Origin: an uncultured cyanobacterium
GTDB lineage: Bacteria; Cyanobacteriota; Cyanobacteriia; Cyanobacteriales; Nostocaceae
Direction: 5' to 3'
DNA length: 56,246 nucleotides
Assembly (NCBI GenBank): GCA_903903925.1
Contig: CAIVAU010000169.1
Span: 1-56,246 of the forward strand
The notes under the pieces: model-generated
What the model was told of the DNA's origin: nothing
Database searches by the model: none
The model's input: only the letters and a program-made list of their open reading frames with translations
Position numbers and translations under genes: made by a program
Shown here: positions 29,544 through 38,675 of the stretch, one piece after another
How positions within the stretch are numbered: the stretch's first letter is position 1
Layout of the letters: the number at the start of each line of letters is the position of its first letter

Positions 29544-31307
29544 TTGGAGGGTTTTACATTAACTTTCACTCCTTTTGCTATTAGCTTTCAAAATACCCAA
29601 CAAATTCGGAACCACGCTCTTAATCTGATTGAAAACTGCACTAAAGCAAATCAACTGAATGTTGTAATTCGAGCAGTAAAGAGTTTAGAAAATGCACTCC
29701 GAAAACCTGTTGCTTTTTTCGGTCGAGAAATTACTCTGGAAGAAGAACAACGGTGGATACCTCAGCAATTGAAGATATTAGATATATTTAATGATTTGAT
29801 CAAGGAAAATACTAACCCATTAGTTCATTTAAATATCATTGATGCACTTTTGTGGCATACTGATTATAATTCCTTAGTAAAAGTCAAGCGAAAAGCGAAG
29901 AAAGTTCTCAAATCTATTCCCAAATCTTATGAATTAAAAGTTACTGCTGCTTTGAGGCATAGTTACAATTGGGATTGGTTATTTGAACGGAAAAAGCACT
30001 CAATTCTTAATTCCGATATTCGGAGCAAGCGTGCAGAGGGAATTTGTCTGCACATTGCTAAAGAATTATTACAGAGACATCCAGATGCCAAAGAAGGAAT
30101 GCAGAACCTCAATGCAAGGTTAGAAGATATAGCTTGCATCGGAGTATCTTGTTTTCCTAAGACTTTTTTAAGCCAATTATCTCAACTTAATCCTATTTAT
30201 GCAGAAAAAATATGCGAAGGACTGATTGAAAATCCTGATTTTCCTTTAGCTAAATATTTCTACTGGTTGCTTTCCGGTATTATAAATACAAATTTTAACA
30301 AAGCTATTACTATTGCTCAACGTGCAGTAAATACTAAACAGCACACTCTTTGTCAAGCAATGACTTGGAGATATTTCAATATTGATATCACCAAAAAACT
30401 CTTAAATCATACTAATCCCATCGTTAGACAACTAGCTATTAGCTCTTTATCAGCTATTTACAGTGCGGAGCCAAAATTAGCTGTAGAAACTGCGCTTACA
30501 GTAGATATTGGCAACAGCACAGAATTAGCTAGCGGATTATGCCAAGTGTTTGACGAATATGCAATCTCTCCAAATTTTTTGAAAGATGAGGAATTAGTAA
30601 CTTTACTAGAAAAACTGGAACCAGTTAAAAATATAGAAGAGTATCACATAAGTGGATTTATTGCCTATGCTTCCAAAAGAATTCCTCGTTATCTAATTAA
30701 TTTATTAATAAATAGAATTAAGCGGCTTGAAGAAAAGAGGGAAGAAAATTATCAGCCGCTTCCTTACATAGGATTTCATCATGAACTTGATGGTTTAGCC
30801 GACAGCCATGAATACGAGGATATTTTGCGCGACATTAGACAAGAAGCACTCAAAAAAACATACTACATTTCCTTTTGGATACCCAAACTGTTTAAAGAAG
30901 CTTCATTGGGATTTAATTCTATTAGCTTAAAAGTGCTTGAAGAGTGGATTACCTCCACAGATGCAGCCACAATAGAAACAGTTAGTCTGCTATTGGTTGA
31001 TGCACACGAAGAATTGATTTTTCAGCACATAGAGTTTGTTACAAAACTAATAGAACAAGCCTACAATCTTGGTGATGAATGTTATCAAACAGTAAAATAT
31101 CACTTATTAGAAAGTGCAACTTCTGGCGTTCATTTTCGTGCTATAGGTCATCCAGCACCAGAAGATATTACGTTACAAGAACAAGCTTCGGCTGTAGCAG
31201 CACAATTTACTGTTGGTTCCCCAACGTATCGATTTTATTATTCTCTATCTAAGTATGCTAGGGCTAATATACAACATGAACTAGAGCTTGATGAGGAGTT
31301 TGATTGA
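29544..31307 (+). pseudogene. C-terminal helical-repeat half of the split caspase-NTPase gene
   Basis: This 587-codon frame has no start of its own: the first possible codon is TTG at 29544, and the frame is open back to 29514. It encodes helical repeats of HEAT type (for example NPIVRQLAISSLSAIY) without catalytic motifs. Removing one TA unit from the TATATA run at 29513-29518 fuses it in frame to the upstream gene, reading LDITKSSYFEELEGFT. The long undamaged frame means the break is recent, or that some fused or separate product is still made. Base composition matches the upstream half. Confidence 0.75.
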
Positions 31308-31425
31308 CCTCCTTACAGAGATAGAAATCATTGATTAAATCAGTCCAGCCACAAATACTCAAGTGTATTGCAGAGCGCGATCGCACTCAATAACTCTTGG
31401 AAAAACAGCGCCATCGCCTTGTAGT

Positions 31426-31431
31426 TATAAT
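31426..31431 (+). promoter_or_regulatory. Candidate -10 box for the caspase-MoxR-vWA operon
   Basis: A perfect TATAAT lies 36 bases before the ATG at 31468, in the same GTTATAATCTA context as before the gene at 17807. No -35 match is visible. Confidence 0.5.
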
Positions 31432-31467
31432 CTACTAAGCGAAAACATCTATTTTCACATTACCCAC

Positions 31468-33057
31468 ATGAGTCGAGATGCGTTGGTAGTAGGTATCAAC
31501 AAGTACCCTTTCCTCAAAGATTCATCAACAGGTAACCACAAGCATCTTACAACTCCAGCTGGCGACGCAGAAGCGATCGCCCAACTTCTAGAAGCCCACA
31601 ATAACTTCCGAGTCACACGCTTTCCTGCAAGCAACATTAATGGAAAATTGCAGGTTGACCCAGATAAACCCCTCAAGATAGAAGAATTAGAAAAAGCTAT
31701 CCTCGATTTATTCCTCCCAGAAAGTGGGTTTTCTCCTGAGACAGCACTGTTATTTTTTGCCGGACACGGACTGCGGAAGCAATTAAGAACAAGTTTGACA
31801 CAAGGTTTTTTAGCAACCAGCGATGTCTGTCCTGGCAAAAGCGTGTGGGGTTTTTCGCTGCGAGACTTGTGGGAGATCTTACAGCAAAGTCCAGTAAAGC
31901 AGCAGATTATTTGGTTAGATTGCTGTTTTAGTGGAGAATTGCTCAATTTCAAAGACACCGAACTGGGAAGACATAGTTCGGGATGCGATCGCTTTTTGAT
32001 TGCCGCATCTCGCGAGTATGAAGTTGCCTATCAGCAGTTAGATGGTAAGCATGGGGTACTAACAGGGGCACTTTTGGCAGGACTAAACCCCCATCTAGTT
32101 CCGGAATTTGAGTGGATCACAAACCGGACACTAGCAGTTTCGGTTGAGCAAAAGATACAATTATACTACAATTTAGTAAAAATTCCCCAATTCCCGCTCA
32201 TTAGCAACCACGGCGAAGGTATTAAACTGATCCAAGGAAGGGCTAAACCAGTTTCAGAAGTCAAAGACAAGGATGCTGAAAACGTACAACATAGGCTACT
32301 TTTTCACGAACTTTTGAACGCAGATTTTAAAAATCAGGTGTCTTTGGTGAAAGAAGTTATACAGAAGCACCGAACAGCAGCTTTCTTGATCCACGGAAAG
32401 CAACACTGTGGACAACAACTTTTGGTGACTCGCTTATCCCACTTGAAGCCAAAGTGGAAAAATATTTCACCAGTCAAAATTGATTTCAGCCAAAGGGCTG
32501 TAGGTGGTCGTCTTCCTTATCTTTGGCAACAACTTACTTCTTGGTTTGGTTTACCCAAAGATGCTGAATCAAATCAGATCATAGAACGGGTTTGCGATCG
32601 CCTTTTAACTCAAGATGTGATTTTTATTTTTGACAGAGTCAATGAGATGCAGCCGAAGGTACTATCAGGGTGGCTTCAGGAATTCTGGGAACCACTTGTA
32701 GCAAGGGTAGAAGAAAATTGCCCAGCGATCCCAAGGGATACACACCTGTTAATGTTTCTGGTGGACAATCAGGGCAGCGTTTGCCAATGGAATATTTTAC
32801 TGACAGATAAATTTAATGAACCTGAGTATCCCCAGATACCTCTTAACTTGCCACCCATTAACCCATTTACACTAGATGTATTGGATGAGTTAATTGATAG
32901 GGTGATGACAATACCGAAATTGCAAATATCTGCTGAGTTAACCTGCCAAATATTGTTCGAGAAGTCGGAAAACGGTATTCCTGAGTATGTTTATGATGAA
33001 ATTTGCGATTTCTGCGGTCATAATTGGGAAGGAGGATTGGCGAAATGGCTGATTTAG
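31468..33057 (+). CDS. Caspase-like protease fused to an inactive-STAND-like domain
   Basis: This 529-residue protein is the first gene of a four-gene operon. Residues 1-255 are a C14 caspase-like domain with His100 (FFAGHGL) and Cys153 (WLDCCFSGE). Residues about 275-450 resemble the iSTAND domain of ternary conflict systems. The stretch AAFLIHGKQHCGQQLLVTRL has a P-loop position (310-317) where the Lys-Thr of Walker A is replaced by Gln-Gln, and a VIFIFDRVNEM strand corresponds to Walker B. The C-terminal 80 residues are helical. The start is set by homology to the other two caspases. It overlaps the MoxR gene by 13 bases. In known MoxR/vWA systems the partner protein often carries a caspase or trypsin effector; this gene fits that place. 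Confidence 0.82.
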   Translation: MSRDALVVGINKYPFLKDSSTGNHKHLTTPAGDAEAIAQLLEAHNNFRVTRFPASNINGKLQVDPDKPLKIEELEKAILDLFLPESGFSPETALLFFAGHGLRKQLRTSLTQGFLATSDVCPGKSVWGFSLRDLWEILQQSPVKQQIIWLDCCFSGELLNFKDTELGRHSSGCDRFLIAASREYEVAYQQLDGKHGVLTGALLAGLNPHLVPEFEWITNRTLAVSVEQKIQLYYNLVKIPQFPLISNHGEGIKLIQGRAKPVSEVKDKDAENVQHRLLFHELLNADFKNQVSLVKEVIQKHRTAAFLIHGKQHCGQQLLVTRLSHLKPKWKNISPVKIDFSQRAVGGRLPYLWQQLTSWFGLPKDAESNQIIERVCDRLLTQDVIFIFDRVNEMQPKVLSGWLQEFWEPLVARVEENCPAIPRDTHLLMFLVDNQGSVCQWNILLTDKFNEPEYPQIPLNLPPINPFTLDVLDELIDRVMTIPKLQISAELTCQILFEKSENGIPEYVYDEICDFCGHNWEGGLAKWLI

Positions 33058-33959
33058 CAAGTGTACTCGCCGCCAATGGCAAGCGGTGCTATACAGGCAA
33101 GCCAATCTCACCCCAGGAGTGTCTTGAGTACGGACTTACCCCTTATTTACCATCGCCACAACTAATTAATGCTGTCAACCTCGCCATTTTTTTAGAACGC
33201 CCGTTATTACTCAAGGGGGAACCTGGATGTGGCAAAACTCGTTTGGCGCAGGCGGTAGCTCACGAACTCAGCTTACCATATGAACCGTGGTATATAAAAT
33301 CAACAAGCCGAGCGCGGGATGGGCTTTATACTTACGATGCTGTCAAGCGGTTGCACGATGCTCAACTGGCTCGAATAGAAGAAGCAAGCAAATCCAAAGT
33401 CGATAATTTGGACAATTACATCAAAATGGGACCACTGGGTCGTGCGTTAAAAAATGAACAGCGTACAGTGGTGCTAATTGATGAAATTGATAAGGCTGAC
33501 ATTGATTTTCCTAACGATTTGTTGCGGGAGCTTGACGAGCGGAAGTTCACGATTGAGGAAACAGGAGAAGAAATCACGGCACCAAATCCTCCCATTGTGT
33601 TTGTCACCAGTAACGACGAGAAAGATTTACCTGATGCTTTCCTACGGCGTTGTTTATTTCATTACATTCTATTTCCAGATTATTCACAATTAAGAGATAT
33701 TGTCAAGGCACACTTTCCCGAATCGTCTCCCGATTTAATTGAGGCAGCTGTACAGCGTTTTACCGAATTGCGGCAGAAAATGGAGAAGGGTAAAGCTGGT
33801 AAAAAAGTCAGCACCAGTGAGTTGCTTGATTGGTTTGCAGTGTTGCAGCAATTTCCTCAAGATGAGGTGTTAAAGCAACTGGAAGGGGAACTGCCATTCC
33901 CGGAAGTTTTGCTGAAGAAATGGGAAGACCATCTGCGGTATCTGGAAAATGCAACTTGA
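33045..33959 (+). CDS. MoxR-type AAA+ ATPase
   Basis: This 304-residue AAA+ ATPase of the MoxR group has Walker A GEPGCGKT (58-65), Walker B VVLIDEIDKAD, and sensor-1 region IVFVTSNDEKDLPDAFLRRC containing the arginine-finger stretch. The start is MADLAS, preceded by a strong GGAAGGAGGA ribosome-binding site at 33028-33037, rather than a codon seven positions earlier. It overlaps the genes on both sides (13 and 11 bases). MoxR ATPases act as chaperone-like remodellers together with vWA proteins; here it would gate the caspase and the CARF-bearing component. Confidence 0.92.
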   Translation: MADLASVLAANGKRCYTGKPISPQECLEYGLTPYLPSPQLINAVNLAIFLERPLLLKGEPGCGKTRLAQAVAHELSLPYEPWYIKSTSRARDGLYTYDAVKRLHDAQLARIEEASKSKVDNLDNYIKMGPLGRALKNEQRTVVLIDEIDKADIDFPNDLLRELDERKFTIEETGEEITAPNPPIVFVTSNDEKDLPDAFLRRCLFHYILFPDYSQLRDIVKAHFPESSPDLIEAAVQRFTELRQKMEKGKAGKKVSTSELLDWFAVLQQFPQDEVLKQLEGELPFPEVLLKKWEDHLRYLENAT

Positions 33960-35130
33960 GGAACTGCCACTGCTAGAGATTTTTAACAGCCTGCGTCAAC
34001 GGCATGGGTTACCGTTGGGGGTGGATGATTATTTGGTAGTATTACGTAGCTTACAAGCAGGATTTAGTATTAGCAATCGTCAGGAATTAGAGCAGCTTTG
34101 CTGTTTGGTGTGGGCAAAGACTGAGGAGGAAAATCGTCTAATTCAAAGGTTGTTTAAGCAGATGTGGCGAGAGTTGCCAACTAAGTTGAAGAATGAAGGC
34201 GAACAAGCTCCAGATGTTAGTGAAACACCGCTGCCTACAGCATCAAAGTTAGATACTCCCTCGCCTAAAAAACCCATACCTAAATCGTCCTTATCTGTTG
34301 CTTCCTCGACTGAAACACCAACACCTGAACCGTTTCAACCAGATGAACCTTTACCTGATTTAGAGACACCTCCTAGTATCACCCCAGAACCAGTGCAAGC
34401 AGTCCAAGCTGTGCGGAGTAGTCGCCAGGATAGGGAACTAAAACGCCCCCGCTACATACTTTTGACAGAGTATTTTCCTGTTACCAAGCGACAAATGAAG
34501 CAATGCTGGCGTTATCTACGTCGTCCGGTACGCCAAGGAGTACCCACAGAGTTAGATGTTGAGGCGACGGTGGCAAAAATTGGGCGTGAGGGCATTTTAC
34601 TGCAACCTGTACTGATGCCACCCCGTACCAATCGCACTGATTTGGTATTATTAATTGACCAAGAAGGCTCAATGGTACCGTTTCATGATTTGTCACGGCA
34701 GTTGGTGGAAACGGCACAACGAGGAGGGCGGTTGAGAACAACTAATGTATTTTATTTTCATGACTACCCAGACGAATACTTATATCGTCATCCTGCTATG
34801 CTTGATGCCAAGCCTGTTTCTGAAGTATTGGAGGAAGTCGGAGAACGGGCGGCGGTATTAATTGTCAGCGATGCAGGAGCAGCACGGGGAAATTTTGACC
34901 AAGAACGAGTTGATAGCACTAAGGCATGGATTGAGCAGTTACAACAGTCGGTGCGTCATTATGCCTGGCTCAACCCGATGCCTAGTGAGTGCTGGCAGCA
35001 AACCAGTGCTGGGGAAATTGCCCATTTTGTGCCAATGTTTGAGATGAGTCCGCAGGGAATGAATGCGGCAATTAGTGTGTTACGGGGTCGATACATCGTT
35101 AGGGAGGTCATGTACTCATGGCTGATGTGA
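33949..35130 (+). CDS. vWA-domain protein of the MoxR ternary system (SAV_2336-like)
   Basis: This 393-residue protein has a helical N-terminal 80 residues and a Pro/Ser/Thr/Glu-rich linker (about 87-160). A vWA fold follows, from RPRYILLTEYFPVT. The metal-binding MIDAS loop DLVLLIDQEGSMVPFHD has Asp237, Glu239 and Ser241, a variant of DxSxS typical of this ternary-system subgroup. A later strand VLIVSDAGAARG carries the second Asp. It overlaps the MoxR gene by 11 bases and the next gene by 13. MoxR-vWA pairs work as a unit; substrate recruitment by the vWA domain is the likely role. The SAV_2336-like label is from memory of family annotations. Confidence 0.85.
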   Translation: MQLEELPLLEIFNSLRQRHGLPLGVDDYLVVLRSLQAGFSISNRQELEQLCCLVWAKTEEENRLIQRLFKQMWRELPTKLKNEGEQAPDVSETPLPTASKLDTPSPKKPIPKSSLSVASSTETPTPEPFQPDEPLPDLETPPSITPEPVQAVQAVRSSRQDRELKRPRYILLTEYFPVTKRQMKQCWRYLRRPVRQGVPTELDVEATVAKIGREGILLQPVLMPPRTNRTDLVLLIDQEGSMVPFHDLSRQLVETAQRGGRLRTTNVFYFHDYPDEYLYRHPAMLDAKPVSEVLEEVGERAAVLIVSDAGAARGNFDQERVDSTKAWIEQLQQSVRHYAWLNPMPSECWQQTSAGEIAHFVPMFEMSPQGMNAAISVLRGRYIVREVMYSWLM

Positions 35131-37040
35131 CGGCAGACATTAATCAAACCCGTGCAATGAGAATTGCCCAGCGACGGATTGAAGGATTTGCCCAGCAGTT
35201 TGGGGAAGCACACCGCAATTTGGCTCGTCACGCTGCATTTCCCTTGGTACTTACACCTGACTTGCTTTACCAAATTTGGGCAAACTTTGTCCGCGAAGCC
35301 CCTTGGAAGGCGGTTGCTCATGTCTTGCTGTCGCGTTTGTGTCGGCAGGTGGGCTATGAGATGTATGAGATAGATATTAGCGATCGCAATTTGTTGTTGC
35401 GGGAATTGAAGGAGCAGTTTGGGCAGGAGCGATTTGATAAACTGGGGGAGTTTTTACTGGATTACGTGGCGCAGCGACTGACTGAGGATGATGCGGATAC
35501 ACAGGATTTGCGGGAGGCACAGGAGTGGACGGCGTTGGCATATACTAAGCCGGACGAGGCGGCGCGGGAGTTGGCACAGGCGCTCAGTCGAAGGGTGGAG
35601 CAAGAAGATATGGGGGAGGTGTTGCGTCTTGCTTCGTTATTTAAGACTTTGGCGGAACCACTCAAGGAGGCGGGGTTTGAGCCATTGTTGGTTCATGTAA
35701 GTAGTATTGGTAGCTTTGCTAGAGGTGATTTGGAGACACCTACCGATCAACTAAGTGAAGTACTTCAACAGAAAAATCTGTTAGAAAGTGCTAGTGTAAT
35801 TTTCCCCATATCAGAACAAATAGAAACAGACCAATTTGAGCATCTTCTATATGATTTACCCCTTGAATTAGAAGCACCAGATTGGATATCCGTAAATTCT
35901 ATAAAAGCAAAATCTATGCGTCGAGTAATTATTTCCACTCTTGGCATAAGTTTATTAACTAGCCAAATTAATAGAAAGTCAGATCCCAGCAACTGGTTGA
36001 ATATTTTATGGAGTAGTGCTAATTATACAACTAAAGAATTACAAAAGTATCGCCAAGATGCTCGAGATATAATTGATATTCTTAAAGAAAGGGCAATTGA
36101 AAAACTTAACAATGGTGATATCAGAAAGATTCGATTAGCAAGTGCTGAACTTAGTGTAATTTATGCATTGTATCAAGGTAACTTAGAGCAAGGAAAACAA
36201 AATGATCATGTTTTTATTGCTAGTGATACCGCAATATCTACTGAGATAGCTAATATTATTCAGCAATTTCTCAACAGTCAAGGGCTTATTGTTCAGATAT
36301 ATCGACCACAAGGGTTCTCAACAGCTAGCTCTGAAGCATTTAATCACGGTATCGATGAATTGCTGGGTTGGTTGGATAATGTAGCTTCTAGTTACAGAAG
36401 TTCTGGATACAGTATATCTTTTAACCTAGTGGGTAGTTCTAGAGTATTACAAGCATATATGGATATAATTGGAATGTTATATGCTGATGAGCTTATTTAT
36501 ATTCTTGAAGGGTCAAATCCCACACTAATAAATATTCCTAAAATACCTATACAAATTGATACTTCAATTATTAATCCTGTGAAATTTGCACTAATGGAAG
36601 CAGGTTCTATTAATTTATTGCACACGCAAGATATTCCCGAACAATTTATATTTGTAGTAGATAATGAAGCAATACTATCAAATTGGGGAAGATTAATTTG
36701 GAAAAAATGCAAATATGATTTTTTATCAGGTGATTTATTATATTTTCCTGGTTTAGCTTATGAAGAATCTTTTAGGAATGATTACAACAAAATTAAAAAT
36801 TTGCAAGACAGAGTTAAACTGCAAGAAACTATTGCCAAGGTATCTTACTTGCTGACAAAGGCTAATGGTAATACAGCAATACTCAAGCAAGATGGAGGCT
36901 TAGGGTATACAAAATATCAAAATATAGACCTATCTCATTTTCGAGTAAGTCTAAGTTTGCGTGTTAGCTGTATGTTTTCAAATGAAACTTTGCGATTACG
37001 AAGATATGGGGTTGAGTCTTATGTTAATGGAAACCCATAA
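35118..37040 (+). CDS. Ternary-system partner with a C-terminal CARF (Cas_APE2256/Csm6-like) domain
   Basis: This is a 640-residue two-part protein. Residues 1-210 match the helical N-terminal module that cyanobacteria usually fuse to formylglycine-generating-type domains (TPDLLYQIWANF, LLDYVAQRL, AGFEPLLVH, GSFARGD). The rest resembles the CRISPR-associated CARF family Cas_APE2256: RRVIISTLGISLLTSQI (268-284), HVFIASDTA (364-371), ISFNLVGSSRVLQAYM (433-448), GMLYADELIYILEG (452-465), INIPKIPI (471-478). It ends with LRLRRYGVESYVNGNP. CARF folds bind or degrade cyclic oligoadenylates. The first part is relatively GC-rich and the second strongly AT-rich, with the change near 35700, which suggests a recent C-terminal swap. 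An AGGGAGG site precedes the ATG by ten bases. No nuclease domain is fused. Confidence 0.75.
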   Translation: MADVTADINQTRAMRIAQRRIEGFAQQFGEAHRNLARHAAFPLVLTPDLLYQIWANFVREAPWKAVAHVLLSRLCRQVGYEMYEIDISDRNLLLRELKEQFGQERFDKLGEFLLDYVAQRLTEDDADTQDLREAQEWTALAYTKPDEAARELAQALSRRVEQEDMGEVLRLASLFKTLAEPLKEAGFEPLLVHVSSIGSFARGDLETPTDQLSEVLQQKNLLESASVIFPISEQIETDQFEHLLYDLPLELEAPDWISVNSIKAKSMRRVIISTLGISLLTSQINRKSDPSNWLNILWSSANYTTKELQKYRQDARDIIDILKERAIEKLNNGDIRKIRLASAELSVIYALYQGNLEQGKQNDHVFIASDTAISTEIANIIQQFLNSQGLIVQIYRPQGFSTASSEAFNHGIDELLGWLDNVASSYRSSGYSISFNLVGSSRVLQAYMDIIGMLYADELIYILEGSNPTLINIPKIPIQIDTSIINPVKFALMEAGSINLLHTQDIPEQFIFVVDNEAILSNWGRLIWKKCKYDFLSGDLLYFPGLAYEESFRNDYNKIKNLQDRVKLQETIAKVSYLLTKANGNTAILKQDGGLGYTKYQNIDLSHFRVSLSLRVSCMFSNETLRLRRYGVESYVNGNP

Positions 37041-37287
37041 TTTGATTTATACTCCACTCCCTTGAAAACCAGCACCGCTAATCCAGCATCAGAAATTGAA
37101 TTAGATGTCATCTTAGCTAATCACGTTTTAAAGCTCGTGCCTTTAATAAAATCATCATACGTTCTAATTGCTCATAAACATCTAACTCAGCTAATTCCAT
37201 TGGACTGAGTGCATTGGTGACAGGTTAAGGTTTTGATGCATTTGTCAATATACCTATAGCATTTTACTTTCGCTTGATACGCAATCC
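37041..37287. other. Convergent gap with a short minus-strand remnant
   Basis: No intact gene. A 27-codon minus-strand frame at 37117-37200 reads MELAELDVYEQLERMM... and is protein-like, extending upstream as NALSP before a stop. It may be the tail of a lost gene. No clear terminator hairpin was found. Confidence 0.35.
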
Positions 37288-38598
37288 TTAACCCAAATCA
37301 TTAAGCCTCTGTAAAAACTCTCCCCACCCACAACCAGCAAAATCTGACCTCTCGTAAAACTGACAATAACCTCTCAATGGAGAATAAATTGACAACCCCT
37401 TCACACGTTCAAATCTAACCCCTGAAGTCACATTTGCCAAAATTACCTGCGGTTCAACTTCAATAATCATCAAATCCATTACTTCATCGATCACCTTGGT
37501 CAATTCATCACTATCACCAGCATATTTATCCCGTAACACCTTCAAAAAGTCATATAAATCTACAAAATCCTTATCATCAAAACGCACTGCCTTACGTTGA
37601 GCATGAAATAGTGCATTCTCAGTATAAATATCGGACTCCGCAATCAATTGATGCAAAACAGCCGCCAATCTTCCCAAAGTCTCAGTAAGTTTCTCAACCA
37701 CTGCCAAATTAGTCGCTGATTGAGTAATCTGAGTTACACTGCCCCGTGATTCTCGTTCGTAGTAACGCCCGTACTCCTGTACAATTAACTTTGCCAACAC
37801 CTCCGATGTCATTTCTGGATGGGCGGTTAAATTCTGTACAATCGCCGTGTAGGGATAACCTGTTAGGGGTTCTACTTCTTGGGATGCAATCATGTAATTA
37901 GCATTTGCCCGTAGCTGGTAAGCCACTTCCACCATACCCATTAAACAGGCATCCATGGCAATTAAGCTCACTTTTTTACCTGTCATCGCTTCTGCTTCCT
38001 GAAAAGCCTGCTGAAGTTTGGCATTATCCAGAAAATCTAACGACGAATCATCAAAAGCGATCGCCCGTGAATCTTCATCATTTAGTTGCAGCACTTCCGT
38101 AATTGAGGAAAGGAAAAAAGCACGAGACAATCTTCGATTATTTCGGGTAAGAGAACGCACTTCATCCGGACTTGCTTGAATTTCAACACCACGCGACCGC
38201 GCAAAAGCATAGATGTCATCTTCTTTCCAGCCAGTTCCGTGATTCCACAGGATTACCGCGTAGTTTTCAGCCGGATAATTCTCAATTCCCCAAACAATAA
38301 AATCCCGTAATGCGCGAGGATCGCCCGTGTTCTGTTCTGGGATATTCTCAATTTGTCTGGGTTCTTCTGAAGGGCGGATATATATGCGATATGTGTTTTC
38401 ACGATCAGACAGAGTATCAAACTGCACCAAAACAGCCACATTTGGAGTAGACCCGACAGCTTCCATTTCTGCAATGTCCTGATAGCCTTGCGCCTCCATT
38501 GAAGCCATCAGGCGTTTACCTTGAAGTTGGTCGAAAACCTTGCCGTTGTCCCCAGCCATGTAGACCATTATAGTCCAGCGACGATTATTCTGAGTCAT
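37288..38598 (-). CDS. Clostripain-like C11 cysteine protease
   Basis: This 436-residue C11-family peptidase starts with the characteristic WTIMVYMAGDN. His120 in ILWNHGTGW and Cys218 in IAMDACLMGMVEVA form the catalytic dyad, followed by the conserved SQEVEPLTGYPY. C11 enzymes cleave after basic residues and share the caspase/CHAT fold. There is no signal peptide, so it acts in the cytoplasm. It is the last gene of the eight-gene minus-strand operon, 77 bases after the Hsp70 gene. Its place as terminal effector, switched on by the CHAT proteases upstream, is an inference from gene order. Confidence 0.9.
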   Translation of the reverse strand: MTQNNRRWTIMVYMAGDNGKVFDQLQGKRLMASMEAQGYQDIAEMEAVGSTPNVAVLVQFDTLSDRENTYRIYIRPSEEPRQIENIPEQNTGDPRALRDFIVWGIENYPAENYAVILWNHGTGWKEDDIYAFARSRGVEIQASPDEVRSLTRNNRRLSRAFFLSSITEVLQLNDEDSRAIAFDDSSLDFLDNAKLQQAFQEAEAMTGKKVSLIAMDACLMGMVEVAYQLRANANYMIASQEVEPLTGYPYTAIVQNLTAHPEMTSEVLAKLIVQEYGRYYERESRGSVTQITQSATNLAVVEKLTETLGRLAAVLHQLIAESDIYTENALFHAQRKAVRFDDKDFVDLYDFLKVLRDKYAGDSDELTKVIDEVMDLMIIEVEPQVILANVTSGVRFERVKGLSIYSPLRGYCQFYERSDFAGCGWGEFLQRLNDLG

Positions 38599-38675
38599 GT
38601 TTCAATATTCTGGATTTAAAGTTTCTTATTTTTATACAAATTAATCGCAGCGATTACTGAAAATTCCACAAAATG

